Below, piece after piece: positions 11,590 to 24,520 of a stretch of 64,000 bases of DNA. The notes under the pieces are model-generated. The model did not search any database, was not told the origin of the DNA, and was given only the letters and a program-made list of their open reading frames with translations. Origin of the DNA: Gonocerus acuteangulatus (Eukaryota > Arthropoda > Insecta > Hemiptera > Coreidae); NCBI GenBank assembly GCA_946811695.1, contig OX328128.1, positions 27,002,510 to 27,066,509 on the forward strand, read 5' to 3'. Every line of letters begins with the position of its first letter. Position 1 is the first letter of the stretch. The translations under genes and the position numbers were made by a program.

Positions 11590-12185
11590 TTGCGATCACA
11601 AATAATGCATTAAGTTACACATAATTCCTTAGCACTCATAAATAATGCTTTAACTTATACGTAATTCATTAGGTAACTTATAAATAATGCTTTAACTTAT
11701 AAATAATAGTCCGTACTCATAAAAAATTCATTAACTGATAAACAATGCTTTAGCCTAAAAATAATAGACTGAACTCAATAATAATGCATTGACTTACATA
11801 TAATTCATTAACTATAATAAAACCCTTACTAGTTACTATCTTGTACTGGTGTCTATTATCACTTATAAATAATGCCTTGGGCTCATAAACAATGCTTTAA
11901 CATATACGTAATGCATTTATTTATAAATACAGCCTTAGCAGTCGTAAGTAAAGCTCTAACTTATAAATAATGCCTTAGCACTCATAAATAATGCGTTAAC
12001 TTATTAACAATGCATTAGAACTCATAAATAATGAGTTAACTTATAAATACAGCCTTAGCACTCATAAATAATGCGTTAACTTATAAATAATGCCTTAGCA
12101 CTAATAAATAATGCGTTAACTTACACATAATGCCTTAGAACTCGTAAATAATGCGTGAACTTAAAAATAATGCCTTATTATTACT
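11590..12185. repeat. minisatellite, ~20/40-bp units
   Basis: ATAAATAATGCCTTAGCACT and ATAAATAATGCGTTAACTTA alternate, forming a 40-bp higher-order unit. It is most regular at 11960-12180 and decays to the left. No coding frame. Confidence 0.85.
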
Positions 12186-12379
12186 TCATTATGGGGCAAC
12201 CCAAATGTATTTTCAAAATTACTAAAGTTGTTTTTATTTTTAAATAAGTAAATGTCCGTAAATTATATTTATGGTTACTAATGGTACCTTAAAATTTATG
12301 TCCGAGATGAAGCCGAACTCTCGAATATTTACTATAGAAAACTGTGTTTTAATAATTTATTGATAGTAATTTACCCTAT

Positions 12380-12502
12380 TTTTAGCACTTTCCTCCGAAG
12401 GAAAGTAGCTATTGAGGTTGCACTCATGACGGAATTTTTGAAAAATTTCTTCGAATCTTTATCGATCCTACCTAGTAGAGAACGAAAATGACCCCAGTTA
12501 AA

Positions 12503-12572
<70 letters not shown>

Positions 12573-13152
12573 CATATGTGTCCGTTAACACGATACAGGC
12601 CAGAGTTTTTGTTTTTTCGCCACGAAACTTGGTATGTAGTATTCCCCCATCAAACGATTGAACGAGTTCGTTAACCAACAAAATCGGTCCATCCGGAGGG
12701 GGGGGTTTACTCCGGAGCCAAAGTTGTTATTTGTCAATAACAACCATAATTTTTGTTATATTTCAACGAAACTCGGTATTTGTTGTGGTCAACTGAAGTG
12801 AAAAATTTGTTGCAAAAACAAACTAAATCGGTTGACTAGAAGGGGGAGTTTACTCCGGACAGAAATTACTAATTTGCTCATACCCGTCGTAATTTCTGCT
12901 GTATTGTAACGAAACGCGGTATACGTCCTGGGTATCTAATAAGGAAGAAGTGTTGTAAAAATGAACTAAATCGGTCTATCGGAAGGGGGGGGATTTACAT
13001 TGTACTATGTTTGGATTGAATTGAAACAGATGTTATTTATGTTTTTATTTTATTTATCTATATAGGTTATTTTAAGGAAATTATTCAGGAATGCAGTCGA
13101 CACTACCCAATTCTGAGGAAAGTGCTTAGTTATGCAGCTCCTGCGTGACGGA
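12380..13152 (-). mobile_element. family A element, near-complete short copy
   Basis: It has the same 5' end (TCCGTCACGC at 13152), three degenerate tandem units, an (AT)n core (12508-12567) and the 3' hairpin CTTTCCTTCGGAGGAAAG on the - strand at 12388-12405. At 773 bp it is the cleanest unnested copy, so it defines both boundaries of the family. Confidence 0.7.
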
Positions 13153-13452
13153 CTTTATTATTCTTTATTTTAATTATTGAGAAAATGCGGAATTTGGTTT
13201 GTTGAACTTTCCACTGAATAATGGTATAAATTACAAAATTAAATACTTAGACAGTTTCCATGAACAGTCTTGACATGACATATATTTTAAATTGCATATT
13301 TTGTTCAATAATATTCCAGAATTTTGATATAAGAATAATATATATTTATGTCTAGTGTATATATTCCTAATTTCGTGTGGTGTTAGATTTAAGGAGGCGC
13401 TGCAGAGAGGTACAAGCAATTCAACACTAGTGCTGCACTCTGAAGGAGAAAA

Positions 13453-13563
13453 ATGTATTTATTCCATCTAGTACTTATAACTCTTTGCACAGTCTACCTC
13501 ATTGTAACCATTTACTATGCTGCATATTACTACTACACGAAGTACCACAAAAATTCTACATGA
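13453..13563 (+). CDS. possible 36-residue single-pass membrane micropeptide
   Basis: ATG in an AAAATG context, 36 codons, TGA. The peptide starts MYLFHLVLITLCTVYLIVTI, then YYAAYYYYTKYHKNST: one hydrophobic helix (residues 3-24) followed by a tyrosine-rich, basic polar tail. Form and size resemble the invertebrate membrane micropeptide class (for example sarcolamban-type), but I see no convincing sequence identity. The preceding 60 bases (13391-13450) are more GC-rich than the surroundings. Short frames of this length arise by chance in AT-rich DNA, so this is only a candidate. Confidence 0.2.
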   Translation: MYLFHLVLITLCTVYLIVTIYYAAYYYYTKYHKNST

Positions 13564-15689
13564 TATGTAAAACATTAGTTGATTCTTACTACAAAAAAAA
13601 CCTCAGGGTTTTTTGTTCATAAGTACTGTAAATAGTACTGACATGATTAAATATAAAGATATAATTTTATAATGAAATATTTATACTTATTACTGATTAT
13701 TTAAAAAACTTATCCTCTCTCCGTTAAAAGTGACAGCAATTACTAGGAATAACTATACTCTATTTACTATATTCAATGATCTTGAAGCAATGGTGTAGTA
13801 AATTCGGAATTGCTAAAATAGAAGCTAGGACTTCAGTTTCTAGAAATCCCGAGGTATAATGAAAGTATCTTGTGTTACCAACATTAGTCCTCTTGAATAC
13901 AAGAATTTCCAAAAAGTAGCAAGAAATAAAATCCTATCACAGACCAATGTATGATTGTTGTTCTCCAAAGAGTGTACGAAAAAAGGACCTATATGCCTAT
14001 TTTGAAATATTTCTGGTTCTATTAATGAATAATAGATTCCATATCTATAAAATGGGCCCATAACAGTGATATGTATTATGATCTCCAAGTAGTAATAAAA
14101 ATACAATCCTTTGTTGTACTACAATTTGCTGGAGTGATAAAAGAATTATTTCCTTAGGATGTATATATTATTACATATATTAATTACTCTAGCAGATTCA
14201 GAAATCAGTCAGGCCTTACAGAAAAAAAAATAATCGTGGAGCAATAAGCAATAAAATCCTGTTTAAACTGGGCCAACAACTTCTTGCAATTGCATTAAGA
14301 AACATTGCATAGTTCTTATTACATTTCACTCTTACCTATGCAGCTATTAAAAAAGCCTTTTAATAACTATTAAAGACCTTATGGATCTACAGAAATACGC
14401 TAAGGCCTAAAATAGCAGAATTTTGGCCTACATTTGAATCTATTTCAAATTAATTTGAGGATTGTTCAGGAGCCCCTAAAGAACCATATTAGATGAGCTC
14501 TCACATATTCCACATGGAACTCCAGTTCGCCATCAATAGATACCTATGGAAGGGACCTTAACAATTAAAACTATTCCTTAGGATGCGTTATGCGTCATAT
14601 TATGTTCTGCGTTAAGATATCACGATTCATTGATAGCAGGTGAAAGAAATCATTCTGTTTATACATTTTATCATTGTGATAATATATAGGAAGAAAAATT
14701 CTAATCTAATTAAGGAATCATGCAACATGTCATAGATAACTCAACGATTAAATTATCGGATAAGTTATCTTAAGGGAGGTTTTACTTTATACGACACGAA
14801 ACATGCGAGTTCCGAAACGTTACCTGATCAGACAAGAATCTTTAATTTATTTGCAATGGAACCGCGTACAAACACTGTACTTAATATCTTCAGACAAGAC
14901 TCGAAAAAAAAAAAAAAAAAAAAAAAAAAAACTATTTTACCTGACACGCAAAGCTAATGAAGTTGTCGGGACTGTGGTTCATAAGACTTGTCTTGTAGAA
15001 GAAGAAATCCTCAGATTCCGTCTCCTAGTTCTTTATTGAGTTTTATATTTTCGGGCACAAAAAGTAGAAATCATGCTGATTCATCCAAAAAGAAAATTCC
15101 ATCAATTCAAAATTCCCCTTTCTTTCTTTCGTTTAGTAAAAGGTGAAATGAAAAACGTCAACGGCACGTCCTACTACAAACTATCTTCTTCCAACAAAAA
15201 GGTCATTGCACGCAATTCGCTTGTAGTATTCATTTGTATTGTCTGATAATGTCTAGTGTATGATCTGACACGCGGCTGGTAGGAACTGTTTATGCAGTCG
15301 TGCGCTATTTCTACCAGCAGGAGCCCTCAAAACCGCTGATAAATTGTTCAGGCTATTTATCTATTTTACTTATCTGTGGAAAGGAACTAAATGAGGGCAT
15401 TCCTTTCAAAAGAGGCCGTTTCTTTGGCGAAATCACTATGGGATAACCGTTCCGAAGATTACAGAAACAATTTCATATAGAAGGACTGAATCTTCAATGT
15501 TTACTTGTGAATCACAATTTCATCGACCGGAAAGCAAAACAGACACCCATGGAAGTTGTCAATTGTTTTGGAGTCTCTTGCTGATGCTAATTTTCAAACA
15601 TGTCCACAACAGCCTGCTCAAGTAGATTGACAGAAGTGAATGGTATTTTAACTCTTGTACGGTGGTTAACGCATTCATAAAGATAAATT
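13564..15689. other. no gene recognised
   Basis: Includes an A run at 14903-14930 and an 88-codon - frame (14106-13840) of unremarkable, aromatic-rich composition. Confidence 0.5.
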
Positions 15690-16460
15690 ACATTATCGAC
15701 TGCCAGTAATCGCAAAGCCGGAGAAACTTTTTCATATCGATTAGACTATTGGATCGCCTCTGATTCTTTGGAAGCTCTTTTACAAAAAATTTAGGATTTT
15801 TAGAGAGAATTTGTACCATTGTGTTCTGAATTGAAAGATAGAACTACCCTGTAACAGCTTACAGGTGGAACGCATAAATATTCGTTCTTTAGGAAGATGG
15901 TCATATTCTAGAATGATCAAAAAAGATGAATGATCAAAGAATATTCCCCATTCTGAGGGTTCATTTTTTAGAAGAATCTATTGACGTCGGTAGACCAAAA
16001 GATCTTTGTCGGACAGCTCCTACGAGAGAATGCTCAGACTCTTTGGTAGAATATTAAGATTGAGTTCCATGTGATCCTCTTGATCAAACGACTTCGGTGA
16101 GTTTTCGTATGCAAAAAACCCAGCCATAGAACTACTATAGAACGCAGAAACCTCTTCGTATTTTGAAGAACATTGCACCTCCTCTAATTCTCTGAACAAA
16201 TTTATGGATTTTTCGGGAGCTCTTGATGAATTGTCTTCTGAGTTGAAAGGTACTTGTAAGCGGTAGAACAAGCGTTTATTCGAGTGCTAATAGGATCATC
16301 GTTAACAATCTTGCATGAACAACATAATATAACTTTGTGCTATAAGAAGTCCCTAATTTTCAAGAACGTACAATGGATATTCCCTTTTCCGAAAGATCAT
16401 TTTTGTGAAAAATCTATTGAGGTCATTAGATTATGAAGGTTTTGCTAGTCAGATCTCATT
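15690..16460. repeat. degenerate tandem duplication, offset about 415-435 bp
   Basis: Segments 15794-15842 and 16207-16253 (GGATTTTT...TTCTGA.TTGAAAG), and 15952-15994 and 16387-16430 (AATCTATTGA.GTC), align in order. The second unit contains an 83-codon - frame (16271-16020) not matched by an open frame in the first. Origin unknown. Confidence 0.5.
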
Positions 16461-17327
16461 GAACAAGATCCTGTTAGGTAGAAAGGAATAGGTAGAAGGA
16501 CTACATCAAAATACAATTTCACAATATTTATTTCACGCCTTAACATGTTTCACATCATTCTGGTGGCTGTTCAGAGGAATATGGTTTAAATACAACAGCT
16601 TCAGTCTCAACTTGAGGAGGAGAACCTCCATAGGGCCACGTCTATGTTAGTCATTGAATGAACAAATCTACTATGGTGGAAAGTAGTCAACTGATCGATA
16701 ATTGATATCTCATATGCTTAAAATTAATTTGAATTTCCTGATGAAATATAGTCATATTTTTTTTTTCTTTTTTCATCAAATAAATTAATGAAAATATTAT
16801 AAATGTGCTGAATTTCAGTTTTTATTTACATATTATAACTTTCTTTCTACTTTGGGCGTTTTCCTAATATTCTAATGTTTTCAAAAGTCGAAATTATAAT
16901 CATGTTTTATAGCATGATAAGCTAACGCTGTTTTATTTTCTCCATAGATGGGAAAATAAATCAGAAAATAATACATTTGTAGTTAGGGCTCTTGAAGAAG
17001 GGAATATGGGATTGGGAAGGTAATAATAAGACTGAGGTTGCAAACAGTAGGAAGGTTTAGTCTGTTGTTGATAGTGGATATTATTATTTAATAAATTGGT
17101 TGTTTTAAAAAATAGGTGTTACCATAATATTGTTGCAGGTAAACATAATATTGCCTTTTAAAATAGCTTGAAGGTTTTTCCTCAATCCATTAATATCTTG
17201 CCTAATTATTAATTTTTATTTTAAAGTAAGGAAATGAATTATATTAATAGATTTAATGCATACAATCAGGAAAATATTAAATTAAACGTGGATGTAAAAT
17301 ATTTTATTGACTTCCTACAAGCCTCGT

Positions 17328-17366
17328 CCTTACTTATGACCTTACTTATGACCTTACTTATGACTT
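17328..17366. repeat. 12-bp tandem repeat, three copies
   Basis: CTTACTTATGAC is repeated three times. Confidence 0.85.
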
Positions 17367-17880
17367 ACAATCAGGTGGCGCGATATTTCATTATCTTTTT
17401 TTTTTACAAGGGGGAAAAGGTATTGTGAACATATTAATGCGTGTAGATTGTTAATTAAACATAGATATAATTAAAACTATGGGAGTTCTCCTTCAGAAAA
17501 ACAATGGTGATTGGATTTCGTTCATAAATTGTCAATGACTTGAGATTTGCTTCGATCTGTGATCTGCCGGATTTTCAAAGGACGTCTGTACAATTGTTAT
17601 TGTTATAATCAGACTGCCTTCGGTTTCCTTACACCACATTCATTGATGCACTTCTACCTACCTGTAAACACACAGAAAAAAATTTTAAGTGAAGTTTTTG
17701 AGAAAATACGTTTTAAACAATATTGAACAAATTAAATTCATGTTGTATGAGGGCGCTTATTTTTTTATGTGTAATGTGATAGTATTTATCTGCTAGGTTT
17801 TCATGTAGTTTTAAGATTAATTCCGTTATATGTAAAAGGAATTATCAACGTTTATATATGTTATCAACGTGTATACATGT

Positions 17881-17883
17881 GTG

Positions 17884-17945
<62 letters not shown>
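17881..17945. repeat. (AT)n microsatellite
   Basis: Mostly (TA)n with one interruption near 17896; flanked by TGTGTGTA and ACACATAG. Confidence 0.9.
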
Positions 17946-17951
<6 letters not shown>

Positions 17952-19774
17952 GATACACACACAAAACCGTTTACTTTGCAATCGTGCTCGCGGGAAATTA
18001 GGCGACAGAGCAGTGTTCCGATAGGAGAAATAACAAATATTGGCATTCCGCTTCAGACAAAGTATTGTATTCTTAATTAGACCGCGAAAGGAGAAATTCA
18101 TATGTATACAAATTCGAACGGCCGATTGATCTACGCGTTATGAAAAATCGACATTTCTCCTCTATACTTTCTGACAGCTTCATCGATTTTTTACAGGCAC
18201 AGTTTTACCATATACGCAGCTAGGTTGTGTACTTGTGGCCTTTTGGTGGGTGCTATTTTATTATTCTAATATTTTTTTATTGATATTCTACTGACCGAAA
18301 CCAACTCGTCCATAAGAAGTGGAAATTCGTCTTCGATGTGTATTCCTGGCAAGCAGCATATCTGCATATTGGTTCCTTCATTTTCAACTTCCGGGAGACA
18401 TTCTCGAAATATAGAGAAGTTCGATTTGTCGGAAGTCTCATTTGCCTATCCTTGCTTCTCAGATGGCTTTCATCGTTGAATAAGATCTCCTGAAAATTTG
18501 AAGTAAAAAAATTTGATCAATAACAGAAATGAAACCTTGTTTCCATAAAAATTCCATAAAAAAAAACTTTGAATGGCAGGAGCTGATTGTACAGGTAAAA
18601 TTACTTCTAGTTTGGAGTAGCGTCAACGTTCGTCCTGTAGTTCGTGGCCCCGAGAAAGTAATTTAGTGAATAGCAAATATACTTTTCAATCGAGGAGGCT
18701 CAAAATTTGAATATTCTAACGAAGCGTAAACAACTTTCTTCCACTAGATGACACCATCCGGACATAAGTCTGAGAAAATCAGATTCATTCTTTTACTTCA
18801 TTCACAAAACAGTTTTCAACCAGAGATTTACAATATTAAAGCTATTCTGTTGCAAACAATTCCAATAGTTTTTCCCACAACATTTATATGCATTTTCTTA
18901 AATATTTTGAAAACAGCCGACAAATTGTGGTAATTCGACGGAATCAGTAAAATGCTTATTATATTTTCTACAAAAATCAAACCTATGCGATTTTCAGTAG
19001 CATGATTTCATCCCGAGAAAACAGTGCTTGAAATGTATAAAATATTATTTCGTTTCATTAGTCAATAGTGAGATCGGAATAAGACAGTTGAAAGAACCTG
19101 ACTGTTGTCTTTATCTATTTGGTCTGGAAAAATTCTTATTTATTAATCTTATAAACGACTGAGAGATTTTTTGTGAAGAAGAATGATCAGAGACGTAAAT
19201 TCACTTAGCTAAAACCCGAAAATGTGGGCTAACTTGTTCCGTAACGGGAACATTTACCTTAAACACCGTTTTCGAGACATTTACGAAATATAACTGCTCA
19301 GACATGTACCAAAATAGTTTTTGTTTAGTATTCGTCCTCTTCTGAAAACATAAACATAGTTTATAACTCATAACTTTAACTCTTGGATAAATGCGGAACA
19401 CTTGAAAACATTTTTAAGCCACCCGGTGGCTAATTTAATTAAGTCCCCGAAATGAAATATCTGTTTTTCTAACGAAACAAAATTTGATATATTTGTTTTG
19501 CACTCAGGCTTATACAAAAGAGGGACGATTTTAATGAAATTTGTTACAAAAATAATTTATCTAAAACAAAATGTCAGGTTGTGAATCAGCAGAATCTACT
19601 ATGTTTTTTTTTTTTTTCGATAAATCTAAGAATGTCACTAAATACATATATGTTTTTAGAAAGAGTAAACTAATATAAAATAAAATAAAAAAATATTCCA
19701 TTTTTTCATTTCATAATAGAGTATTATGTTTACAGTTGGTAGTCTGTAGGTTACAGGTGTAAGTTATCTTGTAG

Positions 19775-20146
19775 ATTTGTCCATTGAGTTAGAAGGGAGG
19801 GGAGGGAGTCTAAACGATAAAAGTTGAAGCCTAAAATCGGCCATGCCAGTGTGACAACAAGCGCGCGAAAAGGTGATTTTTTTAATATTATTGTAAACAA
19901 ACAATGAAATTAAACGAATTTATGTGTCGTATTCGTATAAATTGACATATAAATCAATAAGAATATGCGATATATATTCGTTCAAATTCATTGTTTGTTT
20001 ACGATCATATTCAGATTCAAATTTTCGCGCGTCACTGCTGGTACTTTTGTCACACTGGCATGGCCGATTTCAGAGCTATACTTTTTTAACATTGGAAGAT
20101 AGATAACACTCCCTCCACTATCTACTAACTCAATGGATTTGTCTTG
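19775..20146. repeat. fold-back MITE
   Basis: Outer words CCATTGAGTTAG (19783) and CTAACTCAATGG (20124), plus inner words CGGCCATGCCAGTGTGACA and TGTCACACTGGCATGGCCG, are inverted. Two GC-rich GCGCGCGAAAA-like blocks and a central hairpin (ATTGTAAACAAACAATG against CATTGTTTGTTTAC) complete it. Confidence 0.6.
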
Positions 20147-20661
20147 TCAGCTGAACTGAAATGAAAGAGTCATTCGTGAGTAGCCTCTCACGATCGACTC
20201 GTTTATTCCATTCAACAAAGAAGTTTGAAAACTATTTCTTCTTCTTTCTCGTTGAGCTTCGGACTCCATGACACTCGTAGTGTTTGTAATTTGAACTGAT
20301 CTGAGTTCTGAGCGTTTTCCAATTATTGTTAGTAATGGAGCGGATTCGTCCTATGCTGTTAGACAATTAGAAGGACACCTATTTTCAATATTTTGATCAG
20401 TATATCTGTATTTTAAACATTACTCTTTTGAAATATATAACAAACTATATTTAAAGACATCTCGTGTATTTTATTATAGTAAAATAACTTTTTTTAAAAA
20501 TATTTTCACTTCTACAAACGTTACAAAAATGTACACAGCTAAGGTTGGATTAATGTGGAACATGTGGAATCATTTTCATGTTTATATTTTTTCAGTACCC
20601 GAAACTAAACATTGGGTTACTTGTTCCTGGTACCCTAATAAGATAAACCATTATTATTATT

Positions 20662-20848
20662 ATTTAAATTTTAATGTCCAATATAATTAACCCGGATTTT
20701 TATGACGGGTTATCTATAGGTTTTCTAGCCAGGATAGGGCTGATGAATTTTCTTTTTTCCAAAGGGAAGCCACCACTCCTAGTAGGAATTGGACCCATGA
20801 CCCTTGGCGCGGAGTGTTAAGTGCTGACGCCTTAACACTCACGGCCTA
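20662..20848 (-). mobile_element. tRNA-derived SINE, family 1 copy
   Basis: Same body and tail as 2857-3073. The B box is mutated (GGGTCCAATTCC) but recognisable. Confidence 0.75.
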
Positions 20849-21660
20849 AAACCGTTATTAAATTACATCCATGAAACAGTATTCTGATGAATAGTGATTA
20901 GAAGAATTCTGCAGGTTAACGAATTTGAATTCGTACTTTGAAACAAAGTACTTTTGTACCAAATAGAGTCAAAATCAGACCTAAGTGCTTTATTTGAAGG
21001 ATTTTAAGTAATATATTTATGTTTCAACTTTTGAGATGTGTACTCACGTTCATTATGATCTCCCAAGGTCGGGCGAGATATTCTTGCTTCCGGTTTGCCT
21101 GTCGGAGAGAGGATTAAGATACTTGTGCCGTACATCCTGAGCCGACAAGACTCGGCGAAGATCGCTCTGGATTTCCTTGAAGATCGAGGATAAACACACA
21201 TATATATATAGGAAGCCCCCACTCTCCCCTTCCACTAGTTCCCACTCCTTCCTACCATGATAGGATGCGTACCTGCTATCTTCATCTATAAACAAGGCCT
21301 TTGTTGACATCTTGCCATCTTCTCGAGGGATGTTGTTAGAAGTGTAGGCCATCGAGGTCGTACGTGTTACGAGCTATTCACAGAACCTAGATAACATCCA
21401 CAGAAATTATAAATCATGCCTGAAATCCACTGGTGGAAAACATAAGCTCAAATATAAATGGGAGTTGTGGAATAGGTCCAACCTTCTTCGATTTCGTAAT
21501 CTAACAATTGACCAGTGTTCCCCAAACGTAGTTTTCTCGTAGACCACCTGACTTGATTTTTGATAAGCAACTTCTAATGTGTTTTGGACTGGTATCTAAC
21601 TGTAGATAGACGTGGAGCGCAAACAAAACGAAAAACCATTAAAAATGAATGATCAAAATC
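20849..21660. other. no gene recognised; GC-richer block at 21050-21360
   Basis: The block at 21050-21360 has overlapping - frames of 99 and 72 codons (for example YGTSILILSPTGKPEARISR) and a GTGAGT donor-like word on - just after DHNE. It could be an exon, but one frame runs through a TA/TG simple repeat and no domain is recognised. Confidence 0.35.
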
Positions 21661-22020
21661 GAGCCATTTTTGAGCCGGTGAGAGAGCGAACAGAATATAT
21701 ATACATATTTTTAATAGAATTCTAACGGATCGCTGTCTGCTCATGGAAGATATATGGGAAGAAACACAATTGGGGCCTTTATCAGCGCAATTGTATCTAA
21801 AACAATGATTTTTAGAATTTTTGTCTATTTGTCTGTGCGCGCTAATCTCAGTAACGGCTTATCCGATTTAGTTGCGGTTTTTACCAATATATTTTGGTAA
21901 CCTTCAAGTAACATTTAGTGTTTTTTTCATGTCAATCGGTTCATAAATAAAAATGTTGTTCAAATGTAAATAATCAAGTCTAACATTTCAATAACTATCG
22001 TTAACACGATACACACCAGA
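21660..22020 (+). repeat. dispersed insect repeat fragment (GTCTGTGCGCGCTAATCTCA type)
   Basis: TTTGTCTATTTGTCTGTGCG CGCTAATCTCAG...CGGCTTATCCGATTT resembles a repeat segment found in many insect genomes (recalled, not searched). A CGTTAACACGATA word at 21999-22011 is shared with family A cores. Confidence 0.35.
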
Positions 22021-22142
22021 TTTGTTGTTTGTTTTTTTTTTTTTGTTTGTTTGTTTTAATACCCATACGATGGTGTTTATAATCAAAAATAAACCAAAAG
22101 ATGTATCCAAAAATTCTGCCCTAATTCACTATCCACGAGGAC

Positions 22143-22144
<2 letters not shown>

Positions 22145-22197
<53 letters not shown>

Positions 22198-22254
22198 TGT
22201 ATATATATACATATATGTATATATATACATATATGTATATATATACATATATGT
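22145..22254. repeat. (AT)n followed by an 18-bp higher-order array
   Basis: A pure (AT)n stretch passes into three units of ATATATGTATATATATAC, a step from simple to higher-order repeat. Confidence 0.85.
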
Positions 22255-22822
22255 GGTTAACGGCTAACCGCAAGAGTCGTTGTGCTTTAGAAATACAAAC
22301 AAATATCAATTCATGCACTAAGCTAAATTAATGAAAACGCTTTGTAGTGAAAATGAGTGAAATGATTTGTTTTGTTTGAAATAATTAGTGCGAAAAACCT
22401 CATGGTCGACATCGCCCCATGTCCCTCGAATATAGATCCCATGTTCTTTGGTTAGTGTGTGCTTCTTTTAATTAGCATGTATGTCAGGATTTTTTATATT
22501 TTTATTTATTTATTTAGGGTTTTCTCATTGTTTTCCCTTTTACTTAAATTTTTAAAATTTATTTCTCTATTCATTTATTTAATTTTTTTATTAACTTTTT
22601 ATTTTATTTTTTATTTTAATTCTTTTTGATTGACCTTTTCGAACCACTCTTTTCCGTTACAACTTGTTTATAAGTCTACGTTTGCATTGAAATTAATTAA
22701 TAATCTTATTAGTTGATGTCAAGAACAGATAAAGCGTTTTGTAGGTCAAACTAGTTTGGTATCATGTTTTATTTTTCTAGCTATTTAAGATAATCGTTCC
22801 TAAGCTTATAATAGCCATATTA

Positions 22823-23233
22823 TTAGGACCAATAGAATAATATTATCATATACATTCCATCACCTTGGCATCGAACACTCCCCAAACTCAAATTGTCTGT
22901 CATGTCAATGTTTGTAGCAGGAGTCTGGATGTAGATTCGAGGTCGCCAAGAACTCCTCGACAGGTTCTGTCTTTTGGTAGTAATAAAGTTTCCATAACGT
23001 TTTTTATCCCCAGTGTCATTTGGAATAGATGTGGGTAATATTTCGTGAAAAATGTAAATACCTACTGCAATTTCGCAGGAAAGTGAGTTTTTGGCGCCAA
23101 TATGCACAGAAAACTGGCAGTAGCTATGTAACTCCAAGTGGAAATTACTCGCCCCACTTCCCCTCACTCTAAAATTAACTTCTATTAAAAACAACAAGTA
23201 ATATGAACGTTTTCGTTTTTTGGCTGAAATCAT
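22823..23233 (-). CDS. unassigned open frame, 136 codons
   Basis: This is the longest open frame in the window outside the two genes, in sequence of moderate GC without simple repeats. The product begins MISAKKRKRSYYLLFL and has blocks such as SNFHLELHSYCQFSVHIGAK and SWRPRIYIQTPATNID; three cysteines, no signal peptide, no motif I recognise. A 47-base poly(A) lies about 150 bp beyond it, on the other strand. It may be an exon, a decayed gene or chance. Confidence 0.25.
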   Translation of the reverse strand: MISAKKRKRSYYLLFLIEVNFRVRGSGASNFHLELHSYCQFSVHIGAKNSLSCEIAVGIYIFHEILPTSIPNDTGDKKRYGNFITTKRQNLSRSSWRPRIYIQTPATNIDMTDNLSLGSVRCQGDGMYMIILFYWS

Positions 23234-23379
23234 TTATTTATTTTTTGTTGCTGACGCTCCACATCTTTGGCGAATATCATATTTTTCTTCATTAAGTTGA
23301 TGAAGGAGCTGCACTAAGCGATGCCACTTCAAAAACCATCAAAGTGATTGTGTTAAATCAGTAAATTTGTTTATAGTCA

Positions 23380-23385
<6 letters not shown>

Positions 23386-23432
<47 letters not shown>
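23386..23432 (+). repeat. 47-base poly(A) tract
   Basis: Uninterrupted A run, as expected at the end of a retroposed sequence on +; no matching SINE or LINE body was recognised upstream. Confidence 0.85.
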
Positions 23433-23434
<2 letters not shown>

Positions 23435-24483
23435 ACATATAAGTAAAATAAAATACTATTGTAATAAAAAGAAGATTTTAATCAAATTTAAAGCAGAAAT
23501 CGTTCTGTGTCGCTGTGAGATTATTGTAAGAAGAAGTGAATTGTACTACTTTTGGTTGTGAAACCATTAGCCCCAGGCTGTATGTGACGTATGTATTTTA
23601 TCGAATATGTTATTGTTTTATAAATAGATCAGTACTGTATCTATATGCTGGTTGCCTTCAGAAAGAATATCTGTCAAGTCATGTGGAATGTCCAAGTTAA
23701 TTCGTAACCGACAGTCAGTTAATATAATAATTTTACCGCTAATTACTGACTGAAATAATAATCTTATTGCTAATTATTGTTAATTAAAAAAACAAAAACA
23801 ATAAGGAGTTAAAAACTGAGGCAAACAGAGACAACCCGTTCAAAGGAACGAAACCGACAAATTACATTTTTATTAACCGATTTATTGTGAGAATTTTGTA
23901 AGATATCGAATGACGCCTTATTCTTTTCAAGATTTTTAACCGTTTTAAAAATATTTAAGAAATGTTGTTTGAATAAGTGTCAAACATTTATTTATAAATG
24001 TCTTGAAACATTTTCAACTAAACCCGCAATTTTGGAATAACTTAAATAAATATTCTACAAAATTCTTTTTTTTTACATTTTTCAAGGTTATAGGATTGGC
24101 CTTTAAAATGATCAATACTACGGTAATGGCCTCACGTAAAATTACCTATAAAATGCGCACCTGAAAACTTATAAACGGAAAGCCGTATACACTAAGTAAT
24201 TTGAACGCTGTAAGATGATGCGGTTCCTTACGAGTTGAACTTCTTGTCACTATAAAATACACTTCAACAGAAGTTAATTTTTTGAACAATTTTGTTCCTT
24301 ACTTCCTAAGAAATCCATGTTTCCATATTTCGGCATGATGTTTAGAATATCTTCTGGCAGCGAAACCATAAACATTACGGATTAATATTAAACACTTAGA
24401 TATAACAACCATTGGTTTGGTTGGTCAGCTATTATGCACAGCATATTACAATCAAAATCTAAAGATTGTCCCCATACAAAATT

Positions 24484-24484
24484 G

Positions 24485-24516
<32 letters not shown>
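24484..24516 (+). repeat. poly(A) tract
   Basis: Uninterrupted A run of about 33; no SINE body recognised before it. Confidence 0.8.

Positions 24517-24520
<4 letters not shown>

Larger units (their letters stand above)
16461..19774. other. no gene recognised
   Basis: Holds microsatellite 17881-17945. A - frame of about 75 codons at 18290-18490 (EILFNDESHLRSKDRQMRLP...) is open with an AG acceptor before it, but has no recognised family. 19430-19620 resembles a decayed family B interior. Confidence 0.4.

Noticed and set aside
11590..12185. CRISPR-like array
   Set aside because: Units are contiguous and degenerate with no unique spacers, and the genome is eukaryotic.
21053..21352. 99-codon - frame as an exon
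   Set aside because: It runs through a TA/TG simple repeat and has no recognised domain; kept only as a note on the region.
22022..22318. Open frames of Tyr-Ile repeats on both strands
   Set aside because: They are translations of (AT)n and its higher-order array; the same applies to similar frames at 3367, 5838, 6562, 17826, 24706, 51379, 57467, 62150 and 63746.
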